A DNA stretch of 64,000 nucleotides from Protula sp. h YS-2021 (Eukaryota > Annelida > Polychaeta > Sabellida > Serpulidae), in NCBI GenBank assembly GCA_949752745.1, contig OX457024.1, positions 46,070,490-46,134,489 of the forward strand. Reading direction: 5' to 3'. A program made the position numbers and the translations under genes. A model generated the notes under the pieces. The model saw nothing but the letters and a program-made list of their open reading frames with translations. It was not told the DNA's origin and searched no databases. Shown piece by piece: positions 12,801 through 24,800 of the stretch. Numbering within the stretch: position 1 is the first letter of the stretch; every line of letters begins with the position of its first letter.

Positions 12801-15800
12801 CGTCATCATGTCTGGAGCGGATTTCTGGGTCACTTTGTGACGTCATACTGTCTGGAAGTGACGTCATAGCGTCTGGACCGGAAGTGTTGTCTGGAGCGGA
12901 AGTGATGATAAGCGTTAGGATAGGCGCGGCCATCCATGACGTGATAATGACGTCATGATGACGTCATAATGAGGTCATACTGTCTGGAGCGAAAGTCTGG
13001 AGCGAAAGTTGCTTGAAAGTGTTGGCCGAGTCAATCATCATGAAGCCAACGAACTCCACCTGTCAATCAGTGTAACCATGGCAACAGACCCTAAAAAGGT
13101 CGACAACCCCCCCCCTCGAAATTGTGATTTTTGCATATTTATCCGTTTCAGACGATTCTGAACATTTTTCATTTTTCTTGGGTCGACCACCCCCCCCCCC
13201 CCTCGAAATTGTGATTTTTGTATATTTATCCGTTTCAGACGATTCTGAGCATTTTTCATTTTTTCGGTCGACCACCCCCCCCCCCTCGAAATTGTGATTT
13301 TTGCATATTTATCCGTTTCAGACGATTCTGAACATTTGTCATTTTTTGGGTCGACAACCCCCCCCCCCCTCGAAATTGTGATTTTTGCATATTTATCCGT
13401 TTCAGACGATTCTGAACATTTTTCATTTTTTGGGTCGACCGACCCCCCCCCCCCCCCTCGAAATTGTGATTTTTGCATATTTATCCGTTTCAGACGATTC
13501 TGAACATTTTTCATTTTTTGGGTCGACCGACCCCCCCCCCCCTCGAAATTGTGATTTTTGCATATTTATCCGTTTCAGACGATTCTGAACATTTGTCATT
13601 TTTTGGGTCGACCGACCCCCCCCCCCCCCTCGAAATTGTGATTTTTGCATATTTATCCGTTTCAGACGATTCTGAACATTTTTCATTTTTCTTGGGTCGA
13701 CCCCCCCCCCTCGAAATTGTGATTTTTGCATATTTATCCGTTTCAGACGATTCTGAACATTTGCCATTTTTTGGGTCGACCGACCCCCCCCCCCCCCCTC
13801 GAAATTGTGATTTTTGCATATTTATCCGTTTCAGACGATTCTGAACATTTTTCATTTTTTGGGTTGACCGACCCCCCCCCCCCCAGGACATACTATGTAC
13901 CGACCCCCCCCCCCCCTAGACGAGCAACATTCTGTCATGTCAGCTTCAGTTCCATCAGAGGGGTATATAAGGGATGAGCATCCAGCAGTGACAGTCATTT
14001 CGGTGAGCGGAGCAAGGAAGCAATTGGATCACATCAGATCCAGGGATGACATCCAGTGACAACTATTTCGGTAAGTGTTTATTGAAACTTTATAAATAAA
14101 AAGTGAACTTTGTAAACAAACTTTGTAAACAAACTTTAGTTATTCGCATAATTGAAACTTTGTAAACAAACTGTGTAAACAAACTTTAGTTATTAGCATA
14201 ATTGAAACTTTGTAAACAAACTTTGTAAACAAACTTTGTAAACAAACTTTGTAAACAAACTGTGTAAACAAACTTTAGTTATTTGCATAATTGAAACTTT
14301 GTAAACAAACTTTGTAAACAAACTTTATAAATAAAATTTGTAAACAAACTTTGTAAACAAACTTTATAAACAAAATTTGTAAACAAACTTTGTAAACAAA
14401 CTTTGGTTATTTGCTTAATTGAAACTTTGTAAAACAATACCTTTCGTTATACTTGGTCGATTTATATGAAAATTTCACCATTTGATTCAGTTTTATGTAA
14501 AGTTTTGTTATAAAGTAGTCATAGGCTATTTGGGCAGCTGGCTGTATGCATTTTTACCGCCATTACAGTGCTTCTTCGCGGATGAATACCATTTGGCAGA
14601 CTATTTAACTTCACCGTCAGTTAACTTCACCGCTAGATGTCTCTGCTGTGCAGCAGTACAGCTGTACAACTGTAAGTGAGACATTCATATACACAAGTAA
14701 AATTCTGCTGAGTCAGCAATTTTGAACAATTTTTGAAACAAGTTACACACCATATTTTGATTACATGGAAGTAGTATAAAAGCATGAGTGAAACATGTCA
14801 ACTAGTCAACTAGTGATACATTCTGCTGAGTTAACACACCATTGAAGTGGTATAAAAGGAAGAGTGAAACGTATATTTTACTTCATTTCAGTTCTAGCAA
14901 CAGCAACAACGATGGCAACAGTCTACTGTCATGAATGCGATGTGACATTTCCATCTCTGGAAGTGTTCGTGGCACATACATGCAAACCAGCTAGGTTGAA
15001 ACGTGCTCGTGAAGAGCTTGTTGAGCAGATTGAAGCCAAGAGACAAAAGACGCTGGAAGATAGTATTATCAGACCTGATCCATTCCTTTGCTATGGATGT
15101 GTTAAGATATTTCCATCTATGGATGCATTTGAGACACATGCATGTGCTGAGATGGAAAATGTGTCTCATGAAGAACAAAGAAAGAAAGAGACAGGACAAG
15201 TAGGTAGAGGCAGAAGAGTGAGTCTTGGTGGAAACGCACAGGAAAGACGGTTTGAGCCTGAAGATGGATCGGATTTGCTACTTGAAATGCGACAACAAGA
15301 GAATAGAATCAAGAGACATTTGCTAGAGACGTTAAACCGTGGCATGAAATGGTACATTGTGGTACATGCACGCTTCAAGAAAATGACACCAAATGTTGAA
15401 GGCGTGATGGTAGAACAAGTGGATAATGCCTTCATCAGCAGTCCGACATATGCAGCATACAATCCAACAGATATTGAGAAGGACTTGCCAGAAGCCTATA
15501 AAGAATTATTTACCAGGTTTGATGAACATGAGCGACAAGGTTCTGGCTGGGTGTTGGATAACATATTATTCATTGAAGTGCATACAGCTACGTCAGCGCC
15601 ACTGGAAGCGAGCAGTTTTATCCCACTACCGAAGAAAGTACAGAGTACAAAAGGTGTGTTAAACATTCAGAATAAAGACAACAAGTGCTTCTTATGGTCT
15701 GTATTGGCTCACCTTCACCCTTCAACAAACAGTCCTTGCCGCGTGAGTCATTACACACCATTTGAGAACGAATTGAAGGTGGAAGGCATGACATTTCCCA

Positions 15801-18800
15801 CACCGATTACAGACATTCCAAAATTGAAAAGGAGAATGATGTTTCTATCAATGTGTTTGGATATGAACATGATGTCGTTGTTCCCATACAACTCAGTCGA
15901 AACACCAGTGCGAGAGAAATCAACTTACTTTTGATTAGCAATGACAAGACAAGACATTACTGCCTCATCAAGAATTTCAGCAGACTGATGGCTTATCGAA
16001 CAAAGCGTCAGAATGCAATATTTTATTGTTTCAACTGTCTTCACGGGTTTATGCGGCAAGATCTGTTAGACAAGCATCGTGAAGTGTGTGGCAAGCATGG
16101 CGCACAACGTTTATCATTCCCCAAGGAACCCTTCATCAAGTTCAAGAATGTAGCCAAACAACAGCGAGCGCCGTTTGTCATTTATGCAGACTTTGAATGT
16201 TTCACGAAAAAGCATGAAGGAGACAAGTATCAGCATCATCGTCCAAACAGCTTTGCCTATGTGGTTGTGAGCCAGTATGAGACACGCGCTCCAGTCGTAT
16301 ATCGAGGCGATAATGCTGTGAAAGTCTTTTTAGACCATATGGTGAATGAGCGTGATCGTATTGTGCATGGTTTACAACAGAAAAAGAAAATGGTCATGAC
16401 TCATGAAGATGAAGAGCATTATAAGAACGCCACAGATTGCTACATTTGTCATGAGCCTCTAGGAGCAGATCATGTGAGAGATCATGACCATATCAATGGC
16501 AAATACCGTGGAGCTGCACATAATGAATGCAATTTACAATTTCGACTTCGAAAGGATAAGCAGGATGTTGAAGATTCTTTCATCATTCCTGTCTTTTTCC
16601 ACAATTTACGAGGCTATGACAGCCATTTGATCATGGAAGAAATTGGAAAGTTCAAAAATGAGACAATTACAGTCATTCCCAACACCGTTGAGAAATATAT
16701 TGCATTCACCATGAGCAATCTGAAATTTACAGACAGCTTTCAGTTCATGAGTACTTCTCTACAGAAGTTGGTCTCCAACCTGGCAGCAGAAGGGAAAGAC
16801 AACTTTTATCACATGACGTCACACATTCACGATAGTGACCAACAAGAGTTACTGTTGAGAAAGGGAGTGTACCCCTACGATTACGTGGATGAGCCATCCA
16901 AGTTTGCTGAAACACAACTGCCGTCCAAGGACAAGTTTTACAGTCTACTTAGTGAAGAAGGCATTAGCGATGAGGATTATGCGCATGCGCAGAAGGTGTG
17001 GGAGACATTCCAGTGTACTACATTTGGCGAATACCATGACCTATACCTGAAATCAGATGTGTTGCTGCTGGCTGACGTGTTTGAAAACTTTCGTCACGTA
17101 TGTCTCAACACATATGAATTGGATCCTGCTCACTACTATACAGCGCCAGGACTGTCGTGGGATGCCATGTTAAAAGCGACAAAGGTGAAACTGGAATTGA
17201 TCAACGACATTGACATGTACCAAATGGTTGAACAAGGCCTACGTGGAGGAATATCTGTCATCACACACAAGTATGCGAAAGCAAATAACCCCTACGTACC
17301 AGATTACGATCCCACGAAACCAACCAACTACTTGACGTACCTGGATGCAAACAACTTGTATGGCTGGGCCATGTCACAAAGCATGCCACAAAGTGGATTT
17401 ATGTGGGTGAGCGAGCCAGAATCCATTGACTTTATGGCTGTGGATGAAGATGATGAGATTGGATACATTTTAGAAGTGGATTTGGAATACCCATATTCAA
17501 TCCATGATCATCATAATCACTATCCAGTGGCTCCAGAACGGAAATGTGTGAAAGTGGGAGAATTGTCAGAACATAGTCAGAAGCTACGGAAAGATCTAAA
17601 CATGAAATGTAAACCTAGTGAAAAGCTCATTCCCAACCTGTGTGACAAGAAGAAATATGTGCTTCATTATAGAAATTTACAGCAATATGTCTCACTGGGA
17701 TTGAAAGTCACGAAGGTGCATCGTGCCATCATGTTTGCACAGAGCAAATGGTTGGCAAAATACATCTCCTTGAACACGGAAAAGAGAAAGTTGGCCAAGA
17801 ACCCGTTTGAGAAAGACTTTTTCAAATTGATGAACAACTCGGTGTTTGGCAAAACCATGGAAAATGTAAGAAAGCGTATCAATGTGGAACTTGTTCACCA
17901 GGAAAAGCGGTTCAAGAAACTTGTGGCCAAACCTTCCTTCCACAAATTTAGAATTTTCAACGAAGATTTGACCGCGGTACATTTGCGCAAAGTGGATCTG
18001 CTTCTGGATAAACCCATTCAAGTTGGTTTCACCATTCTCGACCTCAGCAAGGTGCTCATGTTTCACTTTCATTACAACTACATCATGACCAAGTATCCCG
18101 ACGCCAAACTCTTGTTCAGCGACACCGACAGTCTATGTTATGACATAGAAACGGACGATATCTACAAAGACATGCAGGAAGATGCCGACTTGTTCGACAC
18201 AAGTGACTATCCGCCAGATCATTTCCTGCATTCCAACGTGAACAAGAAAGTGCTTGGGAAAATGAAAGATGAGACGGCGGGCATTCCCATTGAAGAGTTT
18301 GTTGGACTTCGACCGAAAATGTATAGTATGATATATGGTGGGAAAGAAAAACGTACGGCCAAAGGCATCACTCGCGCGTGTCAAAGACGGATGAAACATC
18401 AGCAGTATAGAGACAGTTTGTTCAACCAAACGCAAACGATGACTACAGGGCACATCATTCGAAGTCATGACCACCAGATTTTCTCGGAGAAGTTGAGGAA
18501 AGTGGCTCTCTCTCCTTTTGATGACAAGCGATATGTGATGAGTGATGGCTATTCCACTTTGGCGCATGGGCATTACAGTATATAAGGGGGAGACACTTCA
18601 ACTTTAGAGTCAGTTGAGGTGTGAACACTGAAGCGTCAACATGAAAAGATCTGCAACAACGGATATGGATACTCTAGCAGATACGGTTGAAGACATGAAT
18701 GTGAAACATCCTGATACTACCATCAAGAAATTAAAAGTGGAGACGGCGACGGCGACGGCACCAACACCACAGTCGTGGGATGGAATGCTTTCTCTAGGCA

Positions 18801-21800
18801 ATGGAAAGTATATCAAGATTATGAAACAAAGTAATGAAGGTGTGATAAACATTCGCAAATACCTCAGAGATGAGGGGACTGGAAAAAACCGTCCAACAAA
18901 AAAGGGAATTTTGCTGACAATACCTGAATGGAAAATGCTGAAGAAGCAGGTGAAAGAAGTAGATAAAAGGCTTCGCAGACAAGACGACAAGTCATAACAA
19001 GGTAACAATCATGAATGCACTCATGTTGGACGATGGTGTTTACCTTAAAGTTAATGAGAGGAATGAAGTGATGATGGGTTCTCGGAGATGTTCTGCTTAT
19101 CGGTTTAAACCTGAAGTGTGGAAAGACTTTAAAAACATACCGCTTGAAGCTGGGTTTAAACGCAGACTTGAAAATAAACTGGAAGTGACGGTGGCTGAAT
19201 ATGATTCTAACATACGTGTGACATTCTGTAGAAATCTTTTACAGGATTATCCAAAGGATTATAAGGGAGTTGTGCCAGACACACCCTATGCACAGTTGAT
19301 CTTCTTTGATATCAAGAACTGGCGCGCAATCCTACGATTCCTAGAAGCGATACAACATCCGCTGTTCGACATCATCCGAGTATAAGAAAGATGGAAGACG
19401 ACTATGTGTTGGATTATGAACCCATGACATATGGATTCTCATACATGAGAAACTTATGTGATGATATTGTGCTACGACATTTTGGACAGTATCTCGTCCT
19501 ATCGCTTGATGACCAATCCGTGTTGAAGGATCATCTAGACAAGTTGAGAATACCCGGCTTTCTCCTAGCAGTCTCAAATGAATTAGAAGTGCGTGTGACT
19601 GAGAACGGTCTAGACGTGTTTGTACAATTTCGCCAATATGACGAGCTTACAGAAGACTGCGACATCATCACCCTCAGCACCGTGGAATGGAACGCGCTGT
19701 TGCAAGCATTGGATTGGAAAGAACCTGACGCTTGAATTCAAAGAGCATGGAATACAACTTATGCGGGGTACCAAATCCATTGAGCTGCCACAACCTATGC
19801 GCATGATAGACATAAATGAAGAAGGATATGAACTGAAACTGTCTGAACATGTAACTGTGAAAGTGATAAAGTTTGGTGATGTGCGTTATGTGAGCTTTCA
19901 TAGCATTTACAAACACGGATGTAATGTCTATGATAACTATATCAATTTAGATTCTAATGAATGGCATGCATTGATGAATGTATTGAAAAATGAATGTGAT
20001 TGTAAATAGACTTTGTAAACTTTGTAAATAGACTTTGTAGTTAAGAGTTTGTAAATAGACTTTGTAAACTTTGTAAATAGTGTAAATAAAAGTTTGTAAA
20101 TAGTGTAAATAGACTTTGTAGTTAAGAATTTGTAAATAGTGTAAATAGAATTTGTAAATAAAAGTTTGTAAATAGTGTAAATAGAATTTGTAGTTAAGAA
20201 TTTGTAAATAGTGTAAATAGCGTTTGTAGTTAAGAGTTTGTAAATAGTGTTTGTAAACTTTGTAAATAGAGCACAATAAACAAGACAGTTGTTTGAAAAC
20301 TTGGTTTGTTTTATTTAACAACAACAACTTAACTAATATAACAATAACAACTTAACTACAACTTAACTAATATAACAACAACAACATTAATAAAACAGTG
20401 GTTTATAATGTCTATATACAAAATCCTTTACAATAAAATCACCATCCTTTCTTTTTAATATATTCACAATATCAAACATACTCTGACCTCGAGCTCTATG
20501 CAATATATAATATACACAATAAAAACCACATGACGATGATATTGGCGTTTGTAATGAGATAGAATTATACATATAGTCATTTCTTAAAAACATGTCTAAA
20601 CGATCATCGAGAGGGAACAGTCCATAAGAGTCAAAATATTCCACAGGGTCTTTATCATAATACACTGCCACCCAATGTTCTCCTGGTTCATCTTGATCGT
20701 CTGTGTTGATCACATAGGCGCCGCGTTGTAAAGACGGTAACTGGTCCATGGCAAACACACCTTGAAATAAGTCTTTGGTCATGACATCACGACTCAATAT
20801 GGCATCAATCTGCTTCGTGTTCATGACTGGTAGTCGAATTGGATGCTGCGATTTGCACTGATCTCAATAATGTTGTCAAATTCAGCATAGACAATGACAT
20901 TTATTGTAGGTTGCAAAGCCCTAGCAAAGTTCATTTCTAGCCGCAAATTCCCATGCTTGATCAGGGGGAAATGATCATCACCATCATAATCCGGTGTTAA
21001 GTCAAACGAAAATAAAGCATAACCTCTAGGCCAATCTTCCCGTTTTATAATGGAACTTTTCTCACCATTCAACCGATCAAACGATTTGTAAAGCGTTTCA
21101 AAAGCGTTCAGGTATTTGTTCTGTGTAATGTCAAGCTTGAGAGGTTTGGATAGAACTGGTTCACCATCCGTGTACAGTTGCATATAGTCCAGATTAAAAT
21201 GATCAAAATTGTATGGATTCCTCAATACTGATCCACCAAAAGCTTCATTATGAACCAGACCAATGACAATACGATTTGGTAATTGACCCAAAAAGATGTT
21301 ATCTTTCACAAAAGACTGAAATCCTGCTGGAATGGCCAAGACTTTACATTCTTTTCTAGTGATGATGATCTTGGCAGGACTTTTCATCAATGCATCTGTA
21401 TGTCCTAACTGAATACCTGGACTCACCCTCACTTTGCGAATGGTTAAAAATGCCTCTTTCACTTCTACCTTATAGGTATTATCTGCAGCCATCAATACAT
21501 AGTCATCTTTTTGTCTATGGAAACGTAATTTCAAACTGATGCCATTCGGAAGATAACGATCCTGCTCAAACAAATCTATCCTTAAACCACCTGCGAGCAT
21601 AACATCACGGCTAAGACGAGTATGTAAATAACGATGATGTAAGCCATTATTGCCTTGCTCAGCCAAGTCACCACCGTCGGCATTAACATGAAACCCGGAT
21701 ACATATTGTTCATGATTAGGTCTTTTCACCTCATGACTATTCATTGACCCAGCAGTATCCTTGTACATGAGACGCATAGAGCGCTCAGAATGCAGACTTT

Positions 21801-24800
21801 CTTCCGAATCATGGATGAGATGAGAGATAATGCTGGTATAACCATGAGTATTATTGCTATGCGAAACCAAACGATCATTCAGAAACAATTCAATATTAGA
21901 CCATAACCCATTAAACACATCATTGATGCAAGAGACATTATCATCTGCGCCACACGCTGTTCCATCAGCCTTTACAATGCGACATACAATATGAAGTTTG
22001 CTGTTCTTTAAATCTAGATATTCTTCTGTACTCGCAGGAATGTAGAATTCTATTGGAGCGCCTTCTCTAATACTTGTAAGTGGTTGATAGTCAACATTAT
22101 AACTTTTCTCTACAGCAGTTTGCGTCGGTGGTACGTGAAACCATTCCAATGGAGAAAGACTACATTCACACGAATGATTATGAATGAGAGACATGATTTC
22201 AAAAGATATCTTTGCGATATTTTGATGTTATCCGTCTGGCTGTTTTTCGTCTTCTGGCACGTTTCGTCGGTTGCACTCTCTTTTTATGTACATCACCACC
22301 ACCAAACACACGCTGTGCTACTCGGCCCGTCACATCTTTCGCGACATTCTTTGCAGCCTTCTTAAGATGTGGCGCAACGATCTTAGCCCCAGCCTTAAGT
22401 AGTGGAATAGCTTTGCGAGCCAATGATCCCAGTATTGAACCAATACCATCGCCATATTGGATTCGCGCTCCTTTGAATCCTGGTAATTCCCCGCCCACTT
22501 GACGAAGAAAATGGTTGCGATATGCAGACGGATCGTGTGTATAAGCTTTCATATTGCTTTTGGTCGAAAATGAAGTTTACAGATCACCTTTCCAGTTTGA
22601 AATGGAACATTATGGCCTGTGTCGTCCTTAATATTCATTTCTATCATGTCAAATTTGGATGTGTTTACAGGAACATAATGTGGTTCGCCATACGTTTTCA
22701 TGATAATATCTCCATCATGGCCTTGTATGCCAACAGAACGTAGTAACGGAACATAATAATCACCAACAACTTGTGGTTCACAAATGCTACAATACACATA
22801 CAGTGTATAAAACCCCTGTTTCACATCCGCTTTATGGTCAGCTGTACATGTTTCAGTATACCATTGATCTGGGATAAATCCTAAAATCTCAGCTAATCCA
22901 GCGGAAAAGGACACTTCATAACCATAATCGAGAAATAGAAACACACGTCGTCTAATCTTATCATACTTTATTCGAATAGCTTCTGTAAGTTTCAGAGCAT
23001 TAGTCGCTTCTTCATTGACTGCCTCACATAGTTCTTGTATGGTTCTATAGTACCCATAAGGAATATTGAGAGTGCTAAGAATAGGTTCATCGAATAGTTC
23101 TTGTCGATACTGAATAGAGTAGTCCATGCCCTGTCTCATCGTTGTCCATGTATGTGGATATTGAATTTCAGCTAAAGCCACTTCATATTTTCCATTCAGA
23201 TAAATGGTTCGAGGCATACGAATTTGATAATTCGAAGCCTTGTTGTTGGGATAATAGGTCATACTCGCATTGCTAGGCAAAGTGATGTAAAAGCTTGTCG
23301 ACTCCATGATGGGAACTAAATGGTATAGGTGCGTTGACGTTGTCTATATACTTCACGATAGCGCGCGTCATTCAACCAAGTATGCCAAATCTCATCCTCA
23401 TTCACATGGTCTTTTATTTCTCCTTCACAACACGCGCTTGTACATCTTATTTTTACAGGAATAGTTGGTTTATCTTCCTGACAACAACAACATAGCTCTT
23501 TCAACCATGTTAAAAATTTTCCCATCCTTCAGGAAACTGTCTTTGTTGACGTTGTTTCATTTCTGTTGTAATGTCGTCACGAGTGGTCTTTTTACTAAAC
23601 ATTGTTTTTGGAATATTCGCATCTACAATTTCCTGGATAAACGGATGCCAGCCATGTGGTTTGACTCGTTCTTTTCTTCTTGTCGCCACCAATGCTTCTT
23701 TCATCAAATCAACCATGTTGGAATTTGTGATAATATCGCCCGTTTTCAACACAAGTTCATTCTTCTCTGTCCATTTAACACCATATTTCTTCAGTTCTGC
23801 TAAAAGTTGTGTTATTTTTCCATGATAGATAGGTTGAAAATGACTTAACACTAGCTTTTCTGGCTTTTCAGGTGGTGATGATGATGATGAGGGCTTTTGC
23901 TGCCTAGACTGACTTGTTCGTAAATGACGGCCAAGAAGTTGAGACATTTCTATAGCCTTTTCACGTGTTCGTTTCCCACGTAAAAGTGTATTCACTTTCG
24001 TTTTGATATCATTTTTCTTTTCTAGCAACATTTTATATTCATATTCAGGAATGAGGACCATTTTCATCGTATGTTTCATTTTAACAGCAGTTTGGCTAAC
24101 AAGGGCAATGCCAATCTAGCAATAACTCCAATGAATCCTCCTTTCTGATTAATCAACTTCTTTTTTCGTCGAAGGGATATCTTCTTATCTGCTAGAGTAC
24201 GTAGCGTATGACGTTCACGTTTAAATTCCTTAAACCGTTTTGAGCTTAAGGGTAAATGTCCTTGCAATATATTCAAACAAATTTCAAACAAGCTTGTTAA
24301 TTCCTCCTTTGTAGCTTGCTGTAGCAAGGATTTACGTCGTTTAGGCCCACTGCGTGCAAGCAAATGAAGAAACGGCTGGTTCGCTCGAATACGTTTAGAC
24401 ATCTTGACTGCGAATGGTCAAATGAGTTGGTTCTTGTTCATACACTGCTTTATCAATATAGACATAATGTGTATCTTTTGGTAAAATGCCTGTACGAATA
24501 CGTAGTTGATCATTTGTCTTTGGTTTTAAATCAATGAATAAATAACCATGAGGTTTGCTAGTAGCATCTTGATAGGCTTCTATGAGAAATTGAGATCTTT
24601 CAGGATACATTTGCCGCGCCAATGTACTAATTTGTTGACTGTCTCTCGGATTTTTAAACAGAATGATATAATGTGTATTCAAACTAATATTTCGCATCTC
24701 TTTCCCATGATGGAATAAATTATGCACAATAAAAATAATGCTTAGATTTTGATGACTGCTGCTAACACTAAAGAGACGTGTCATACGCTCATCGCTATGG

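Larger units (their letters stand above)
12725..13890 (+). repeat. Polinton left terminal inverted repeat, outer block
   Basis: This block matches 29117-30401 in inverse orientation. It consists of a unique outer 390 bp carrying the CRE-like sites, followed by nine tandem units of about 85 bp. A short extra C-run duplicate (13885-13918) exists only on this side. Confidence 0.9.

Noticed and set aside
13116..13885. Regular repeats with similar spacing, like a CRISPR array
   Set aside because: The whole 85-bp unit is repeated with no unique spacers, and the window is eukaryotic.
13038..13977. Several 67-158 codon frames on both strands (and at 29080-30063) that look like a repeated protein
   Set aside because: They are six-frame translations of the 85-bp satellite; frames change with C-run length and no start or promoter fits.
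17667..18573. Minus-strand frames of 71-146 codons opposite the DNA polymerase
   Set aside because: They lie antisense to strongly conserved polymerase motifs with no independent signal.
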